DNA from: JAWVFM01 sp963739355
Lineage (GTDB): Bacteria; Actinomycetota; Thermoleophilia; Solirubrobacterales; 70-9
Reading direction: 5' to 3'
Assembly (NCBI GenBank): GCA_963739355.1
Contig: CAVUAD010000001.1
Span: 372,001 to 436,000 of the forward strand
Length of the DNA: 64,000 bases
This document shows, piece after piece, positions 8,728-17,229 of the stretch (positions within the stretch are counted from its first letter, which is position 1; the number at the start of each line of letters is the position of its first letter). Below the pieces are notes generated by a model. The model ran no database searches. It saw only the letters and a list, made by a program, of their open reading frames with translations, and was not told where the DNA came from. The position numbers were made by a program, and so were the translations under genes.

Positions 8728-9336
8728 GTGTTCATCACGCTCGAGGGCATCGACCGTTCGGGCAAGACGACGCAGGCTGCGCTGCTGGCGGAGGCGCTCG
8801 GCCCGGAAACGCTGGCGCTTCGGGAGCCCGGCGGCACGCCGCTTGGCGAGCGGGTCCGCGAGATCCTCAAGGATCCGGGCCTGGAGTACGGGCCCGCGGT
8901 AGAGCTGCTGCTCTTCTCCGCGGCTCGCGCGGCGCTGCTCGGCGACGTCATCGCGCCGGCGCTGGAGGCGGGCCGCGACGTGGTCTGCGACCGTTTCACG
9001 GACTCCACCGTCGCCTACCAGGGCGCCGCGCGCGGCATGGGGGTCGAGCACGTCGAGCGGTTCAACGCGGTCGTGGTCGACGGCGTCACGCCTGACCTCA
9101 CGCTGCTCCTGCGGGTCGATCCAAGCGAGGCCGGGGCGCGAGGCCAGCAGCGCCTCGCCTCGGGTGAGGTCGACCGCTTCGAGGCCGAGGGCCCCGAGTT
9201 CCAGCGCCGCGTGGCCGAGGCGTACGACGGGCTCGCGAGCCGGTCGCCGGAGCGCATCGTCGTGATCGATGCCGCGGGACCTCCCGGAGAGGTCCACGCC
9301 CGCATCATGGCGGCCGTTGCGGCGAAGCGCGGATGA
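8728..9336 (+). CDS. tmk: Thymidylate kinase
   Basis: 202 residues from the GTG at 8728, eight bases after the topA stop. It phosphorylates dTMP to dTDP for DNA synthesis. The P-loop is GIDRSGKTT (residues 7-15), the dTMP-binding motif is DRFTDSTVAYQG, and the chain length is typical. The N-terminus FITLEGIDRSGKT is the usual start of the family. Its stop overlaps the holB start (ATGA at 9333-9336), so translation is probably coupled. Confidence 0.95.
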   Translation: MFITLEGIDRSGKTTQAALLAEALGPETLALREPGGTPLGERVREILKDPGLEYGPAVELLLFSAARAALLGDVIAPALEAGRDVVCDRFTDSTVAYQGAARGMGVEHVERFNAVVVDGVTPDLTLLLRVDPSEAGARGQQRLASGEVDRFEAEGPEFQRRVAEAYDGLASRSPERIVVIDAAGPPGEVHARIMAAVAAKRG

Positions 9337-10457
9337 GCGACGCTCCGCTCGCGGCGGCCACGGAGCACCAGCCGGCGGCGCGCGTCGCCCTGCAGGCCGC
9401 GATGGCGGCGCCGTCGCACGCGTATCTGTTCAGCGGCCCGCGGGGCAGCGGCAAGCGGGCGGCGGCCAGGGCGTTTGCGGCCGGCCTGCTCGCCGCGGGC
9501 GCGGCCGACCCGCAGGACGCCGAACGCCGCGCGCTCGCGGACCCGTCCCCTCACCCCGACCTGACCTGGGTCAGGCCCCCCGGCATGCAGCACCTGGTCG
9601 ACGAGGTTCGGAGTCGCGTGATCTCCGCCGCCGCCTACCGCCCATTCGAGGCGGACCGGCGAGTGTTCGTGATCGAGGACGCCGAGGCCATGGCGGAGGA
9701 GAGCCAGAACGGGCTCCTGAAGACGCTGGAGGAGCCGGCGGCATACGCGCACCTCCTGCTCCTGAGCTCGGAGCCGGGAGCGATCCTGGAGACGGTGCGC
9801 TCGCGCTGCCAGACGGTGCGCTTCAACGCCCTGCCCACCGACGCGGTGGAGGCACGGCTCGCCGACCTCGTGCCCGGCGCTTCGGCCGAGTCTCGTCGCG
9901 CGGCCGCTCGCCTGGCGGCCAGCGACCCGGAGCTGGCCGCGACCCTCCTCGTCCCGCCGGGGAGCGAGCTGCGTGACGCCGCCGTTGCGGTGGTCGCCGC
10001 GGCCCGCGAGGGCGACCTCTCCGGGACGCCGTGGACAACCCTCATCGCGCTCGCCGAGGACGCCGGATCCGAGGCCGCGGAGCGGGCCCGCGAGGCGCTG
10101 GCGGCCGCCGCCGAGCAGGCCGGCGAGACGCAGAAGCGCGGGCAGAAGACGGCCGAGGAAGCCGTGCGCCGGGCCTCGCGACAGGCGCGCACGGCGGCGC
10201 TCGACACCTCGCTCGCGCTCATGGGCGCCTGGCTTCGCGATCTGGTTGCCGTTGCGAGCGGCGCCGAGGAGCTCGCCCTCAACTGCGACCGACTCGGCGA
10301 GCTGCGGGCCGGGGCCGACGGCGTCGACCCGCGGCGGGCAAGACGTGCCGGCGAGGTGGTGATGGACACGAGACGCCGGTTGCGGGTTAACGTTGGCGAG
10401 GAGCTCGCCCTCGAGACCCTCGCCTACCGTCTCGAAGCGCTGCTGAACGCGAGATGA
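9333..10457 (+). CDS. holB: DNA polymerase III delta-prime subunit
   Basis: 374 residues. This is a clamp-loader subunit of the AAA+ fold: HAYLFSGPRGSGKRAAARAF holds the Walker A loop, EDAEAMAEESQNGLLKTLEE contains the LLKTLEEP motif of clamp-loader subunits, and SRCQTVRFNAL is the SRC motif. The alanine-rich C-terminal half matches the helical collar region. The ATG overlaps the tmk stop by four bases, and its own stop overlaps the start of the histidine kinase gene by four bases. Confidence 0.92.
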   Translation: MSDAPLAAATEHQPAARVALQAAMAAPSHAYLFSGPRGSGKRAAARAFAAGLLAAGAADPQDAERRALADPSPHPDLTWVRPPGMQHLVDEVRSRVISAAAYRPFEADRRVFVIEDAEAMAEESQNGLLKTLEEPAAYAHLLLLSSEPGAILETVRSRCQTVRFNALPTDAVEARLADLVPGASAESRRAAARLAASDPELAATLLVPPGSELRDAAVAVVAAAREGDLSGTPWTTLIALAEDAGSEAAERAREALAAAAEQAGETQKRGQKTAEEAVRRASRQARTAALDTSLALMGAWLRDLVAVASGAEELALNCDRLGELRAGADGVDPRRARRAGEVVMDTRRRLRVNVGEELALETLAYRLEALLNAR

Positions 10458-12256
10458 CCCCGGAACGGCCGACCCGAAATGCCCGCCTCCGGCGGCGCAC
10501 GGACAGTCTGACGCTGGGCACGTCACAGGGCGAGGGGCGCCGTCGGGGGTCGGAGCGGCGCGTCGTCGGAGTTCGCCTCTACCTCGCGCTCGCGTTCGCC
10601 GCCGTGGCGCTGATCGCGGCGGGGCTCACCTACGCGCTGGCGAGCGGGTCCAGCGACGACGCCGCCTCGTCGAGCTCGTCGGCCATCGCCGTCGGCCGCT
10701 CCGTGAAGCTCGCGGACCACGTGGGCCTGGCGCAGCCGGAGCACATCAAGGACGTCGTCGTCAAGGGGACGGATCCCAATTACTCGGCATGGGTCGCCGA
10801 CGAGCGGGGCCACCTCGTGACGCCGGCCGTCGTCAACGGGCTCGATTTCAGGACCCTGCCCGGCCGCGAGGCGGCGATCCGGGCGGGGCTCTCGGGAACC
10901 CGGTCGGTCGAGACGCTGCCCAACTCCGTGACGATTGTCTCCCTGCCGGTCTTCCACAACGGCCGCCTGGAGGGGGCGCTGCTGGCCCGGGCCGAGCGCG
11001 CCGAGTCGGTGACGAAGGCCCTGGCCGCGCTGCGGGGCGATCGCTTCACCGCGGCGCTGGTCGCGGTGCTGGTGGCCGTGATCCTCGGGGCGCTGATCGC
11101 CAGCGCCATCACCACGCGTATCAAGCGGCTCGCGGACAGCGCGGCCAGGATCAGCGAGGGCCGCCTCGACGAGCCTCTGAAGGGCGCTGGCGGGCGCGAC
11201 GAGATCACGGATCTCGGACGCGCGCTGGAGACGATGCGGGCGGCGCTGCGCGAGACCTTCGGAGCGCTCCGCTCGGAGCGCGACCGTCTGTCGGCGATCT
11301 TCGACGCGCTCGACGAGGCGGTCGTCGTGGTGGGACCGGATGGCGAGTCGCGCTTCCAGAACGCGGCCGCGGGTCACCTCGTCCTCGCCGACGGCAAGGT
11401 CATCGAGGCGCTGATGCCCTGGGTGCGGCGCGCGCTCAGCCGCGGCTCGGCGGAGAGCGACGGCATCAGGGTGGGGGAGCAGGTCTACGCGCTGGCGATG
11501 ACCAACCTCCCCGCCGAGGGTGCGGTGCTGGCCGTGGTCCGCGACCGGACCGAGGAGCTACGCCGCGGCATCGCCGAGCGCGACTTCGTCTCCAATGCCG
11601 CTCACGAGCTGCGCAACCCGATCGCGGGCATCTCGGGCGCCATCGAGGTCCTTAGAAGCGGGGCAAAGGACGACCCCGAGGCCCGCGAGCACTTCCTCTC
11701 CCGGCTGGCCGCGGACGCCGAGCGGATCACCCGCCTCACCCAGTCGCTGCTGACGCTCGCGCGGATCGAGGCGGTGAGCGAGGGCACCCGAGAGCCGGTG
11801 GACGTCGGGCTCGTGGTCAACGATGTCTCGCAGCTCGTCCCGTGCCCCGATGGCGTCGAGCTCGAGGTCGACATCGCCGGCGATCCGGTGGCCTCCGGCG
11901 ACTCCGTTCTCGTTCGCCAGGTGCTGATTGGCCTGCTCACGAACGCGTTCAAGAACACGAGCGCGCCGGGCACGGTTACCCTTGGCGCGCGAATTAACGG
12001 AGACAGCAGCGTCTTGATCGAGGTAACCGACACTGGCAAGGGCATTTCCCCCGACGAGGTGGGGAGGATCTTCGAGCGCTTCTACCGCGGATCGGGCGCC
12101 CTGGAGCAGGAGGGATTCGGCCTCGGCCTGTCGATCGCCAAGCGGATGGTCGACGTGATGGGCGGCGAGATCGGCGTCACGTCCGAGGTCGGCGTGGGAA
12201 GCACCTTCTGGGTTCGGCTGCAAGCCGCGAAGCCGGCGCCGACGCCGGTCGCGTAA
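10454..12256 (+). CDS. Membrane sensor histidine kinase (HAMP, PAS-like, HisKA, HATPase)
   Basis: 600 residues. TM1 is about 41-63, then an extracytoplasmic sensor region (about 64-196), TM2 about 197-220, HAMP (TTRIKRLADSAARIS), and a PAS-like segment (FDALDEAVVVVGPDG). The dimerisation/phosphoacceptor motif is SNAAHELRNPIAG with His384. The ATP-binding domain shows LLTNAFKNT (N box), DTGKGISPDE (G1) and GFGLGLSIAKRMV (G2). It should phosphorylate the OmpR-type regulator encoded 17 bases downstream. Its start overlaps holB, so this two-component system appears to ride on the topA-tmk-holB operon. The ligand cannot be told from the sequence. Confidence 0.92.
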   Translation: MTPERPTRNARLRRRTDSLTLGTSQGEGRRRGSERRVVGVRLYLALAFAAVALIAAGLTYALASGSSDDAASSSSSAIAVGRSVKLADHVGLAQPEHIKDVVVKGTDPNYSAWVADERGHLVTPAVVNGLDFRTLPGREAAIRAGLSGTRSVETLPNSVTIVSLPVFHNGRLEGALLARAERAESVTKALAALRGDRFTAALVAVLVAVILGALIASAITTRIKRLADSAARISEGRLDEPLKGAGGRDEITDLGRALETMRAALRETFGALRSERDRLSAIFDALDEAVVVVGPDGESRFQNAAAGHLVLADGKVIEALMPWVRRALSRGSAESDGIRVGEQVYALAMTNLPAEGAVLAVVRDRTEELRRGIAERDFVSNAAHELRNPIAGISGAIEVLRSGAKDDPEAREHFLSRLAADAERITRLTQSLLTLARIEAVSEGTREPVDVGLVVNDVSQLVPCPDGVELEVDIAGDPVASGDSVLVRQVLIGLLTNAFKNTSAPGTVTLGARINGDSSVLIEVTDTGKGISPDEVGRIFERFYRGSGALEQEGFGLGLSIAKRMVDVMGGEIGVTSEVGVGSTFWVRLQAAKPAPTPVA

Positions 12257-12273
12257 GCGATGCTTGATTCGTG

Positions 12274-12981
12274 ATGAGCAGCGGGCGGATACTGGTTGCC
12301 GACGACGAGCCGTCGGTTCGGGACGCGGTCTCCTACGCGCTCCAGCAGGAGGGCTTCGAGGTCACCGTCGCCGTCGATGGCGACGACGCCGACGGGAAGC
12401 TCGGCGAGGGCAACTTCGGCTACGACCTCCTGATCCTGGACATCATGATGCCGGGCCGCAGCGGCCTGGACCTGTGCCGCGACGTCCGCTCTCGCAGCCC
12501 GGTCCCGATCATCCTGCTGACGGCCAAGGACGCCGAGGTCGACAAGGTCGTCGGCCTCGAGGTCGGAGCGGACGACTACGTCACCAAGCCGTTCTCCGTG
12601 CGCGAGCTTCTCGGCCGCGTCCGCGCCCAGCTGCGCCGGCGCGAGCTGGACCGCGGGGTTTCCGACAAGGAGGCGAAGAACCTCGAGGCCGGTGCCGTGC
12701 GGATCGACCTCGCCCGCCACCTCGTCACCGTCCGCGGCGAGCCCGTGAGCCTCACGCGCTCGGAGTTCCAGGTCCTGCGCCTGCTCGCCGAGCGCCCGGG
12801 CCAGGTCTTCAGCCGCCTCGAGATCATGGAGGAGCTCTGGCAGTCCGAGTTCTCGGGCGACGTCCGGGCCTGCGACGTCCACATCTCGAACCTCAGGCAG
12901 AAGATCGAGCGCGACCCCCAGGACCCCGAGCTGGTCCTCACGGTCCGCGGCGTCGGCTACCGCCTGGCCGAGGGCGAGTAG
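12274..12981 (+). CDS. OmpR/PhoB-family response regulator
   Basis: 235 residues from the ATG at 12274 (a GTG lies one codon upstream; neither has a clear ribosome site). The receiver domain has the acidic pair in VADDEPSV (Asp10, Asp11), the phosphoacceptor Asp56 in LLILDIMMPG and the switch lysine in VTKPFSVREL. The C-terminal winged helix is about 130-232 (LTRSEFQVLRLLAERPGQVF, ending VRGVGYRLAEGE). It pairs with the upstream histidine kinase. DNA target unknown. Confidence 0.95.
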   Translation: MSSGRILVADDEPSVRDAVSYALQQEGFEVTVAVDGDDADGKLGEGNFGYDLLILDIMMPGRSGLDLCRDVRSRSPVPIILLTAKDAEVDKVVGLEVGADDYVTKPFSVRELLGRVRAQLRRRELDRGVSDKEAKNLEAGAVRIDLARHLVTVRGEPVSLTRSEFQVLRLLAERPGQVFSRLEIMEELWQSEFSGDVRACDVHISNLRQKIERDPQDPELVLTVRGVGYRLAEGE

Positions 12982-13027
12982 CGGGCACGACTCGCGCCCC
13001 GACCCCTGATTACACTGGCGCGCTAGC

Positions 13028-13100
13028 GCCGGCGTAGCTCAGCTGGTAGAGCACTTCACTCGTAATGAAGGGGTCAGCGGTTCAAATCCGCTCGCCGGCT
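13028..13100 (+). tRNA. tRNA-Thr (anticodon CGT)
   Basis: A complete 73-base cloverleaf. The acceptor stem GCCGGCG/CGCCGGC is fully paired; the D arm is GCTC...GAGC; the anticodon stem CTTCA/TGAAG closes loop CTCGTAA, anticodon CGT; the T arm is AGCGG-TTCAAAT-CCGCT. The discriminator is T and CCA is not encoded. Confidence 0.97.
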
Positions 13101-13146
13101 TTGCGCCTTCGGCGCTCTAGAAGAGATCGGTATCCGGGAGACGCGT

Positions 13147-13533
13147 ATGGCAGACAACGTGGATGTGGTCCAGGGGATCTGGGATGCCTTCGGCAAGGGC
13201 GACCTCGACAGGGCGGCGAACCAGTTCGCCGACGACGCCGAGGTCGTTGCGCCGGACCCGTTGCCGTGGGGCGGCACCCATCACGGGCCCGACGGCTTCC
13301 GTGACTTCGCCGACCTGATGAACGGGCAGTTCAAGGACTTCAAGGCGAAGCCGCTGAAGGTCCTGGGCTCCGACGACAACCACGTGACCGTGCTGGTGCA
13401 CGCCAGCGGCAAGACCATCGCCGGCAAGCCGCTGGAGGTCGAGGTGCTCTGGCTCTACCAGCTGCGTGACGGCCGGGTCATCTCCGCGCGCGCCTTCACG
13501 GACACCGCGGCGATCCTCGAGGCGCTCGACTGA
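13147..13533 (+). CDS. SnoaL-like / NTF2-fold protein
   Basis: 128 residues. The pattern VVQGIWDAFGKGDLDRAAN, then FADDAEVVAPDP, then HHGPDGFRDFADLM, ending DGRVISARAFTDTAAIL is typical of the SnoaL-like NTF2-fold family of small ligand-binding or isomerase-like proteins. No catalytic assignment is possible. Its TGA overlaps the apparent CTG start of the next gene, so the two are probably cotranslated. Confidence 0.85.
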   Translation: MADNVDVVQGIWDAFGKGDLDRAANQFADDAEVVAPDPLPWGGTHHGPDGFRDFADLMNGQFKDFKAKPLKVLGSDDNHVTVLVHASGKTIAGKPLEVEVLWLYQLRDGRVISARAFTDTAAILEALD

Positions 13534-14561
13534 CCGAGGGCGCTCGGCTCTCGGTCGTCGTCGTCGCCCACGAGAGCGCGGAAGCCCTCGGGCGCACGCT
13601 TCCGGCCCTCGTCGCCGAGCTTCGCGACGGCGACGAGCTGATCGTCGTCGACAACGCCTCCACTGACGGGTCGGCCGAGCGGGCGCGCGCGCTGGCGCCG
13701 GCCGCAACGGTGGTCGACGCGGGGTCCAACCTCGGCTACGGCGCCGGCAACAACCGCGGCGCGGCGAAGGCGCGCGGCGACCTCCTCGTCTTCCTCAACC
13801 CGGACGCGGCGGTCCAACGGGGGTTCCGGGATGCCATCGTCGCGCCCGCCGCTGTGGGGGAGTGGGCCGCCTGGCAGGGGCTGGTGACCGCGGAGGAGGG
13901 GGCGGTCGTCAACACCCGCGGCGGGGTGGTGCACTTCACCGGCATCGCCTGGGCGGGGGGCGCCGGCGAGCCCGTTGCCGAGGCGGACGGGGACGAGAAT
14001 GGGGAGCCGGGCTTCGTCTCGGGCGCCTGTCTGGCGATCACGCGCGAGCGCTTCGCGGCGCTGGGGGGCTTCGCCGAGGAGTTCTTCCTCTACCACGAGG
14101 ACGTCGACCTCTCGCTCCGCGTCCGGCTCGCCGGCGGGCGGCTTGGCGTGGCGCGCGAGGCGCGCGCCGACCACGACTACGACTTCGACAAGGGTGCCGC
14201 CAAGTGGCGCTACCTCGAGCGCAACCGCTGGGCGACGATCCTGCGCACCTATCCGGCGGCGCTGCTCGCCCTGGTGCTGCCGGCGCTCGTCGCCACCGAC
14301 ATCGCGCTGTGGTTCGTGGCGATCGCCGGCGGCTGGGCGGGGGCGCGGTTCCGTGCGCTGGTCGACACGGTTGGGTCGCTGCCGCGGTTGCTCCGAGAGC
14401 GGCGGGAGGTCCAGGCAACGAGGACGATCAGCGCCGGGGACTTCGCGCGGGCGCTGACGCCCGACCTGGAGTCGGCGTACCTCGGCGCGGCGTCGCGCTC
14501 GCGCCTGCTCGGCGCGCTCCTGCGCGCCTACTGGCGCGTGGTCACCGCGCTCCTCCGCTGA
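13530..14561 (+). CDS. Glycosyltransferase family 2 (rhamnosyltransferase-like), apparent CTG start
   Basis: The GT2 domain begins at LSVVVVAHESAEALG and continues through IVVDNASTDGS, NLGYGAGNNRG, LLVFLNPDAA and the acceptor-site motif FFLYHEDVDLSLRVR, as in rhamnosyltransferases and WbbL-like enzymes. A C-terminal hydrophobic segment (LLALVLPALVATDIALWFVA) may bind the membrane. Homology starts well before the first GTG at 13710, and between the in-frame stop at 13467 and that GTG the only start-like codon is CTG at 13530. GAGG lies seven bases before it, and it overlaps the previous stop as CTGA. The length from CTG is 343 residues. A base error hiding a normal start remains possible. Confidence 0.82.
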   Translation: MTEGARLSVVVVAHESAEALGRTLPALVAELRDGDELIVVDNASTDGSAERARALAPAATVVDAGSNLGYGAGNNRGAAKARGDLLVFLNPDAAVQRGFRDAIVAPAAVGEWAAWQGLVTAEEGAVVNTRGGVVHFTGIAWAGGAGEPVAEADGDENGEPGFVSGACLAITRERFAALGGFAEEFFLYHEDVDLSLRVRLAGGRLGVAREARADHDYDFDKGAAKWRYLERNRWATILRTYPAALLALVLPALVATDIALWFVAIAGGWAGARFRALVDTVGSLPRLLRERREVQATRTISAGDFARALTPDLESAYLGAASRSRLLGALLRAYWRVVTALLR

Positions 14562-14608
14562 GTTGCGAGTTGTAGTCGCATAGCGCCCACAGGTCGCATT
14601 TCGGCCGG

Positions 14609-15079
14609 CTAGATCGGGCGCGACTCGCCCGTGGCGCGCTCGCGGTCCGGCATCTCGCTCGCGCCCTCGTCTGCCGAGTGCGCTCCGTTGCCGTTGGCGG
14701 CGCCGTTGCGCGCGCGGCGCAGCTCGTGGTCCAGCCGCGCGACGTCCTGGGCGAGCATCTTCGACTCCTCCGAGAGGCGGGAGATCGCGACGGAGAAATG
14801 GAGCAGCAGGATGAAGACGACGCCGAAGGCGGCGGCGAACAGGAAGTTCGAGGGCGTCTTGAAGTGGAAGACGTCGTGGGTGAGCCAGCTGAGGAGCTGG
14901 TTCCAGACTGCCAGGACGAGCAGGGCGAGGGAGAGGAACATCCACAGCAGCGCGTAGCGCTCCACCAGCCGCCGCCTGCGCACCAGCTCGAGCACCAGCC
15001 CGAAGGCGAGCGCGGTGACGACCACGGCAATGATCCGCGTGGTGGACGAGAGGTGAAGCGAGTCGGCGCCGAAGATCAT
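14609..15079 (-). CDS. DUF2304 membrane protein
   Basis: 156 residues with three hydrophobic helices (about 13-32, 42-63, 80-103) and a charged coiled-coil-like tail (ISRLSEESKMLAQDVARL). The pattern RRRRLVERYALLWMFLS is typical of DUF2304, small membrane proteins usually encoded beside dolichol-phosphate-mannose-synthase-like GT2 enzymes. That is the case here: the GT2 gene ends four bases upstream. Inference: membrane partner of that enzyme in making or using a lipid-linked sugar. Confidence 0.85.
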   Translation of the reverse strand: MIFGADSLHLSSTTRIIAVVVTALAFGLVLELVRRRRLVERYALLWMFLSLALLVLAVWNQLLSWLTHDVFHFKTPSNFLFAAAFGVVFILLLHFSVAISRLSEESKMLAQDVARLDHELRRARNGAANGNGAHSADEGASEMPDRERATGESRPI

Positions 15080-15083
15080 CGGA

Positions 15084-15818
15084 TCACCTGGGCACGGGCC
15101 GGCGGCGGAAGAGGCCGACGAAGATCGCCAGCAGCACCTTCGCCATGTAGTAGGCGCTGCGCGGGTAGTCGATCGAGCTCCGTCCGTAGCCGCGCGCGTT
15201 CATCCGGACCGGGACCTCGTGAAGGCGCAGCCGGTGCGCGTTCAGCATCAGGATCGCCTCGACCTCCGGGTAGTCGTGCGGATAGTCGCGGGCGAAGAGC
15301 TCGATGCCGCGCCGGTTGGTCATCCGGAAGCCCGAGGTGGGGTCGGTGATCCGCTGCCGCGTGATCGCCGTGAGCACCACGGAGAAGATCAGGTTGCCGG
15401 CGCGCCGGCCGATGGGGACCCGATACCCGGGTTTGCCGCGGAAGCGGCTGCCGCAGACCATGTCCGCCTTGCCCCGGGTCTGCAGCGCCTCGAGCAGCTC
15501 CGGCAGATAGCTCGGCTTGTGCTGACCGTCGCCGTCCACCTGCACCGCCACGTCGTAGTCCTCGCGCAGCGCGTACTTGTAGCCGGACTGGACCGCGCCG
15601 CCGATGCCGAGGTTGAACGGGTGGCGGATGACGATCGCGCCCTCCGCCTCGGCCTCTGCCGCCGTCTTGTCCGTCGAGCCGTCGTCGATGACGACGACGT
15701 CGAAGTCGGGCGCCTCGCGGCGCAGATCGCGCACGACGCGACCGACCATCCCGCCCTCGTTGAAGGCTGGGACGATCGCGAGCTTGCGGAGCTGTGGGTT
15801 CGCCTTGGTCTTTGGCAT
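15084..15818 (-). CDS. Dolichol-phosphate-mannose-synthase-like glycosyltransferase (GT2)
   Basis: 244 residues. GT2 motifs: AIVPAFNEGGMVGRVV, VVIDDGSTDKTAAEA, HPFNLGIGGAVQSGYKYA and the DXD-like VDGDGQHKPSYLPELL. DPTSGFRMTNRRGIELF and the hydrophobic end (AYYMAKVLLAIFVGLF) are typical of the DPM1/PpmA-like branch that loads a sugar onto polyprenyl phosphate. It is followed after four bases by its usual companion, DUF2304. Confidence 0.9.
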   Translation of the reverse strand: MPKTKANPQLRKLAIVPAFNEGGMVGRVVRDLRREAPDFDVVVIDDGSTDKTAAEAEAEGAIVIRHPFNLGIGGAVQSGYKYALREDYDVAVQVDGDGQHKPSYLPELLEALQTRGKADMVCGSRFRGKPGYRVPIGRRAGNLIFSVVLTAITRQRITDPTSGFRMTNRRGIELFARDYPHDYPEVEAILMLNAHRLRLHEVPVRMNARGYGRSSIDYPRSAYYMAKVLLAIFVGLFRRRPVPR

Positions 15819-15927
15819 GAGCCGCGACTCGCGATCCGGCGCCGAGCGCGCCGGTGCGGACAGCCCACTCAGGTTAGCGGCAGGTGCGTGGTGTTACCAG
15901 CACTCGCGCCTGCGGGAACGCGGGCTG

Positions 15928-16380
15928 TCAGGCGCCTTCGCCGTCGCCTCGCTGCCCGATGATCTCGTCGCGCTCGGCCAGGCGGTTGCGGCGGCGGACG
16001 TTTGCCTCGCGCTCGCGGCGGACCTCGTCGTCGCTCTCGGTCAAAAGCGGCGGCACCTCGGTGGGGTTGCCCTCCTCGTCCACGGCCACCATCGTCAGGT
16101 AGGCCGTGGAGGTGTTGTGGACCTCGCCGGTCCGCGGGTGCTCGGCCTCGACTCGCACCCCGACCTCCATCGAGGTCCGCCAGACGGCGTTGACGCTCGC
16201 CTTGCAGGTCAGGAGGTAACCGATGTGCACGGGGTGGAGGAAGGTCATCCGGTCCATCGCCGCGGTCACGACCCGGCAACCGCTGTGGCGCACGGCCGCG
16301 ATCCCGGCCGCCTCGTCGCACATCTTCATGACGATCCCGCCGTGCACGAAGCCGGCCGAGTTCGCGTCGGTGATCCCCAT
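15928..16380 (-). CDS. Acyl-CoA thioesterase (hotdog fold)
   Basis: 150 residues from the only canonical ATG. It hydrolyses acyl-CoA thioesters. The hotdog motif MGITDANSAGFVHGGIVMK, with the active-site Asp and the HGG turn, and the strand TAAMDRMTFLHPVHIG are characteristic of the YciA/BACH-type family. The conserved N-terminus appears to extend upstream in frame (KPAKESHSILVRW) up to a TAG at 16440, but no ATG, GTG or TTG exists there. Either translation begins at a rare codon such as ATC at 16428, or a start was lost to a base error. The charged C-terminal tail is Arg/Glu-rich. Confidence 0.85.
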   Translation of the reverse strand: MGITDANSAGFVHGGIVMKMCDEAAGIAAVRHSGCRVVTAAMDRMTFLHPVHIGYLLTCKASVNAVWRTSMEVGVRVEAEHPRTGEVHNTSTAYLTMVAVDEEGNPTEVPPLLTESDDEVRREREANVRRRNRLAERDEIIGQRGDGEGA

Positions 16381-16455
16381 CCAGCGGACGAGGATGGAGT
16401 GCGACTCCTTTGCGGGCTTCGGCTCGATCGGCCGATGCTATGTCAGCAACGCGCA

Positions 16456-17154
16456 ATGGGGAGCGATACTGGGCCGGCGTTGAGCAGCCTGGCCGCGCTG
16501 GAGCGAGAGATCACCACCTGCACCCGCTGCCCGCGGCTTGTCGCGTGGCGCGAGGCAGCGGCGGCCGACCCGCCTCGCCGCTTCGCCGGCGAGCGCTACT
16601 GGGCGCGCCCGGTGCCGGCGTTCGGCGACCCGCGGGCGCGGTTGGTTCTGATCGGCCTGGCGCCGGCTGCGCACGGCGCCAACCGGACCGGGCGGATGTT
16701 CACGGGCGACCGCTCAGGCGACTGGCTCTACGCCGCCCTGCACCGGGCGGGGTTCGCGAATCAGCCAACGTCGACCACCGCGGATGACGGTCTGCGCCTT
16801 CACGACGCCTGGATCACCGCCGTCAACCGCTGCGCCCCGCCCGCGAACAGGCCGATGCCGGAAGAGCGAGACAACTGCCTGCCGTTCCTCGCGCGGGAGC
16901 TCAGGATGCTGAGCCGCGCGCGGGTGCTGCTGACGCTTGGCGCCTACGGCTGGGACGGGGCGCTGCGCGTGCTTGCGGAGCTCGGCCACGATGTCCCACG
17001 GCCCCGGCCGCGGTTCGGGCACGCCGCGGAGGCAGAGGTTGGCCCGTTCACCCTCCTCGGCTGCTTTCACCCCAGCCAGCAGAACACGTTCACCGGCAAG
17101 CTCACGGAGCCGATGACCGACGCGGTCCTGGCCCGGGCGCGGCAACTCCTTTGA
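16456..17154 (+). CDS. Family 5 (UdgB-like) uracil-DNA glycosylase with Fe-S cluster
   Basis: 232 residues from the ATG at 16456 (an in-frame ATG at 16435 is an alternative). It removes uracil and related bases from DNA. Motif A is GLAPAAHGANRTGRMFTG, which lacks the catalytic Asp/Asn of other families as expected for family 5. Motif B is FHPSQQNTFTGKLT with His205. The 4Fe-4S cysteines are present: Cys22 and Cys25 (TTCTRCPRL), Cys126 and Cys141 (spacing C-x14-C). The gene is divergent from the thioesterase gene. Confidence 0.93.
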   Translation: MGSDTGPALSSLAALEREITTCTRCPRLVAWREAAAADPPRRFAGERYWARPVPAFGDPRARLVLIGLAPAAHGANRTGRMFTGDRSGDWLYAALHRAGFANQPTSTTADDGLRLHDAWITAVNRCAPPANRPMPEERDNCLPFLARELRMLSRARVLLTLGAYGWDGALRVLAELGHDVPRPRPRFGHAAEAEVGPFTLLGCFHPSQQNTFTGKLTEPMTDAVLARARQLL

Positions 17155-17175
17155 CAAACCCGAGACCTCTCGTCA

Positions 17176-17210
17176 CAACCCTAAAGAGGGTCAGACCCCC
17201 TTGAGGGTTG
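17176..17210. terminator. Bidirectional terminator candidate
   Basis: CAACCCT (17176-17182) pairs with AGGGTTG (17204-17210), with an inner GAGGGTC/ACCCCCT pairing, between the convergent glycosylase and malic enzyme genes. There is no strong T run. Assigned by eye from the inverted repeat and its position. Confidence 0.5.
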
Positions 17211-17229
17211 GTTGAGGGTTTGGGCCCGG

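Noticed and set aside
14560..14608. TGCGA/TCGCA inverted repeat between convergent genes as a terminator
   Set aside because: Only five base pairs with no T run; too weak to list.
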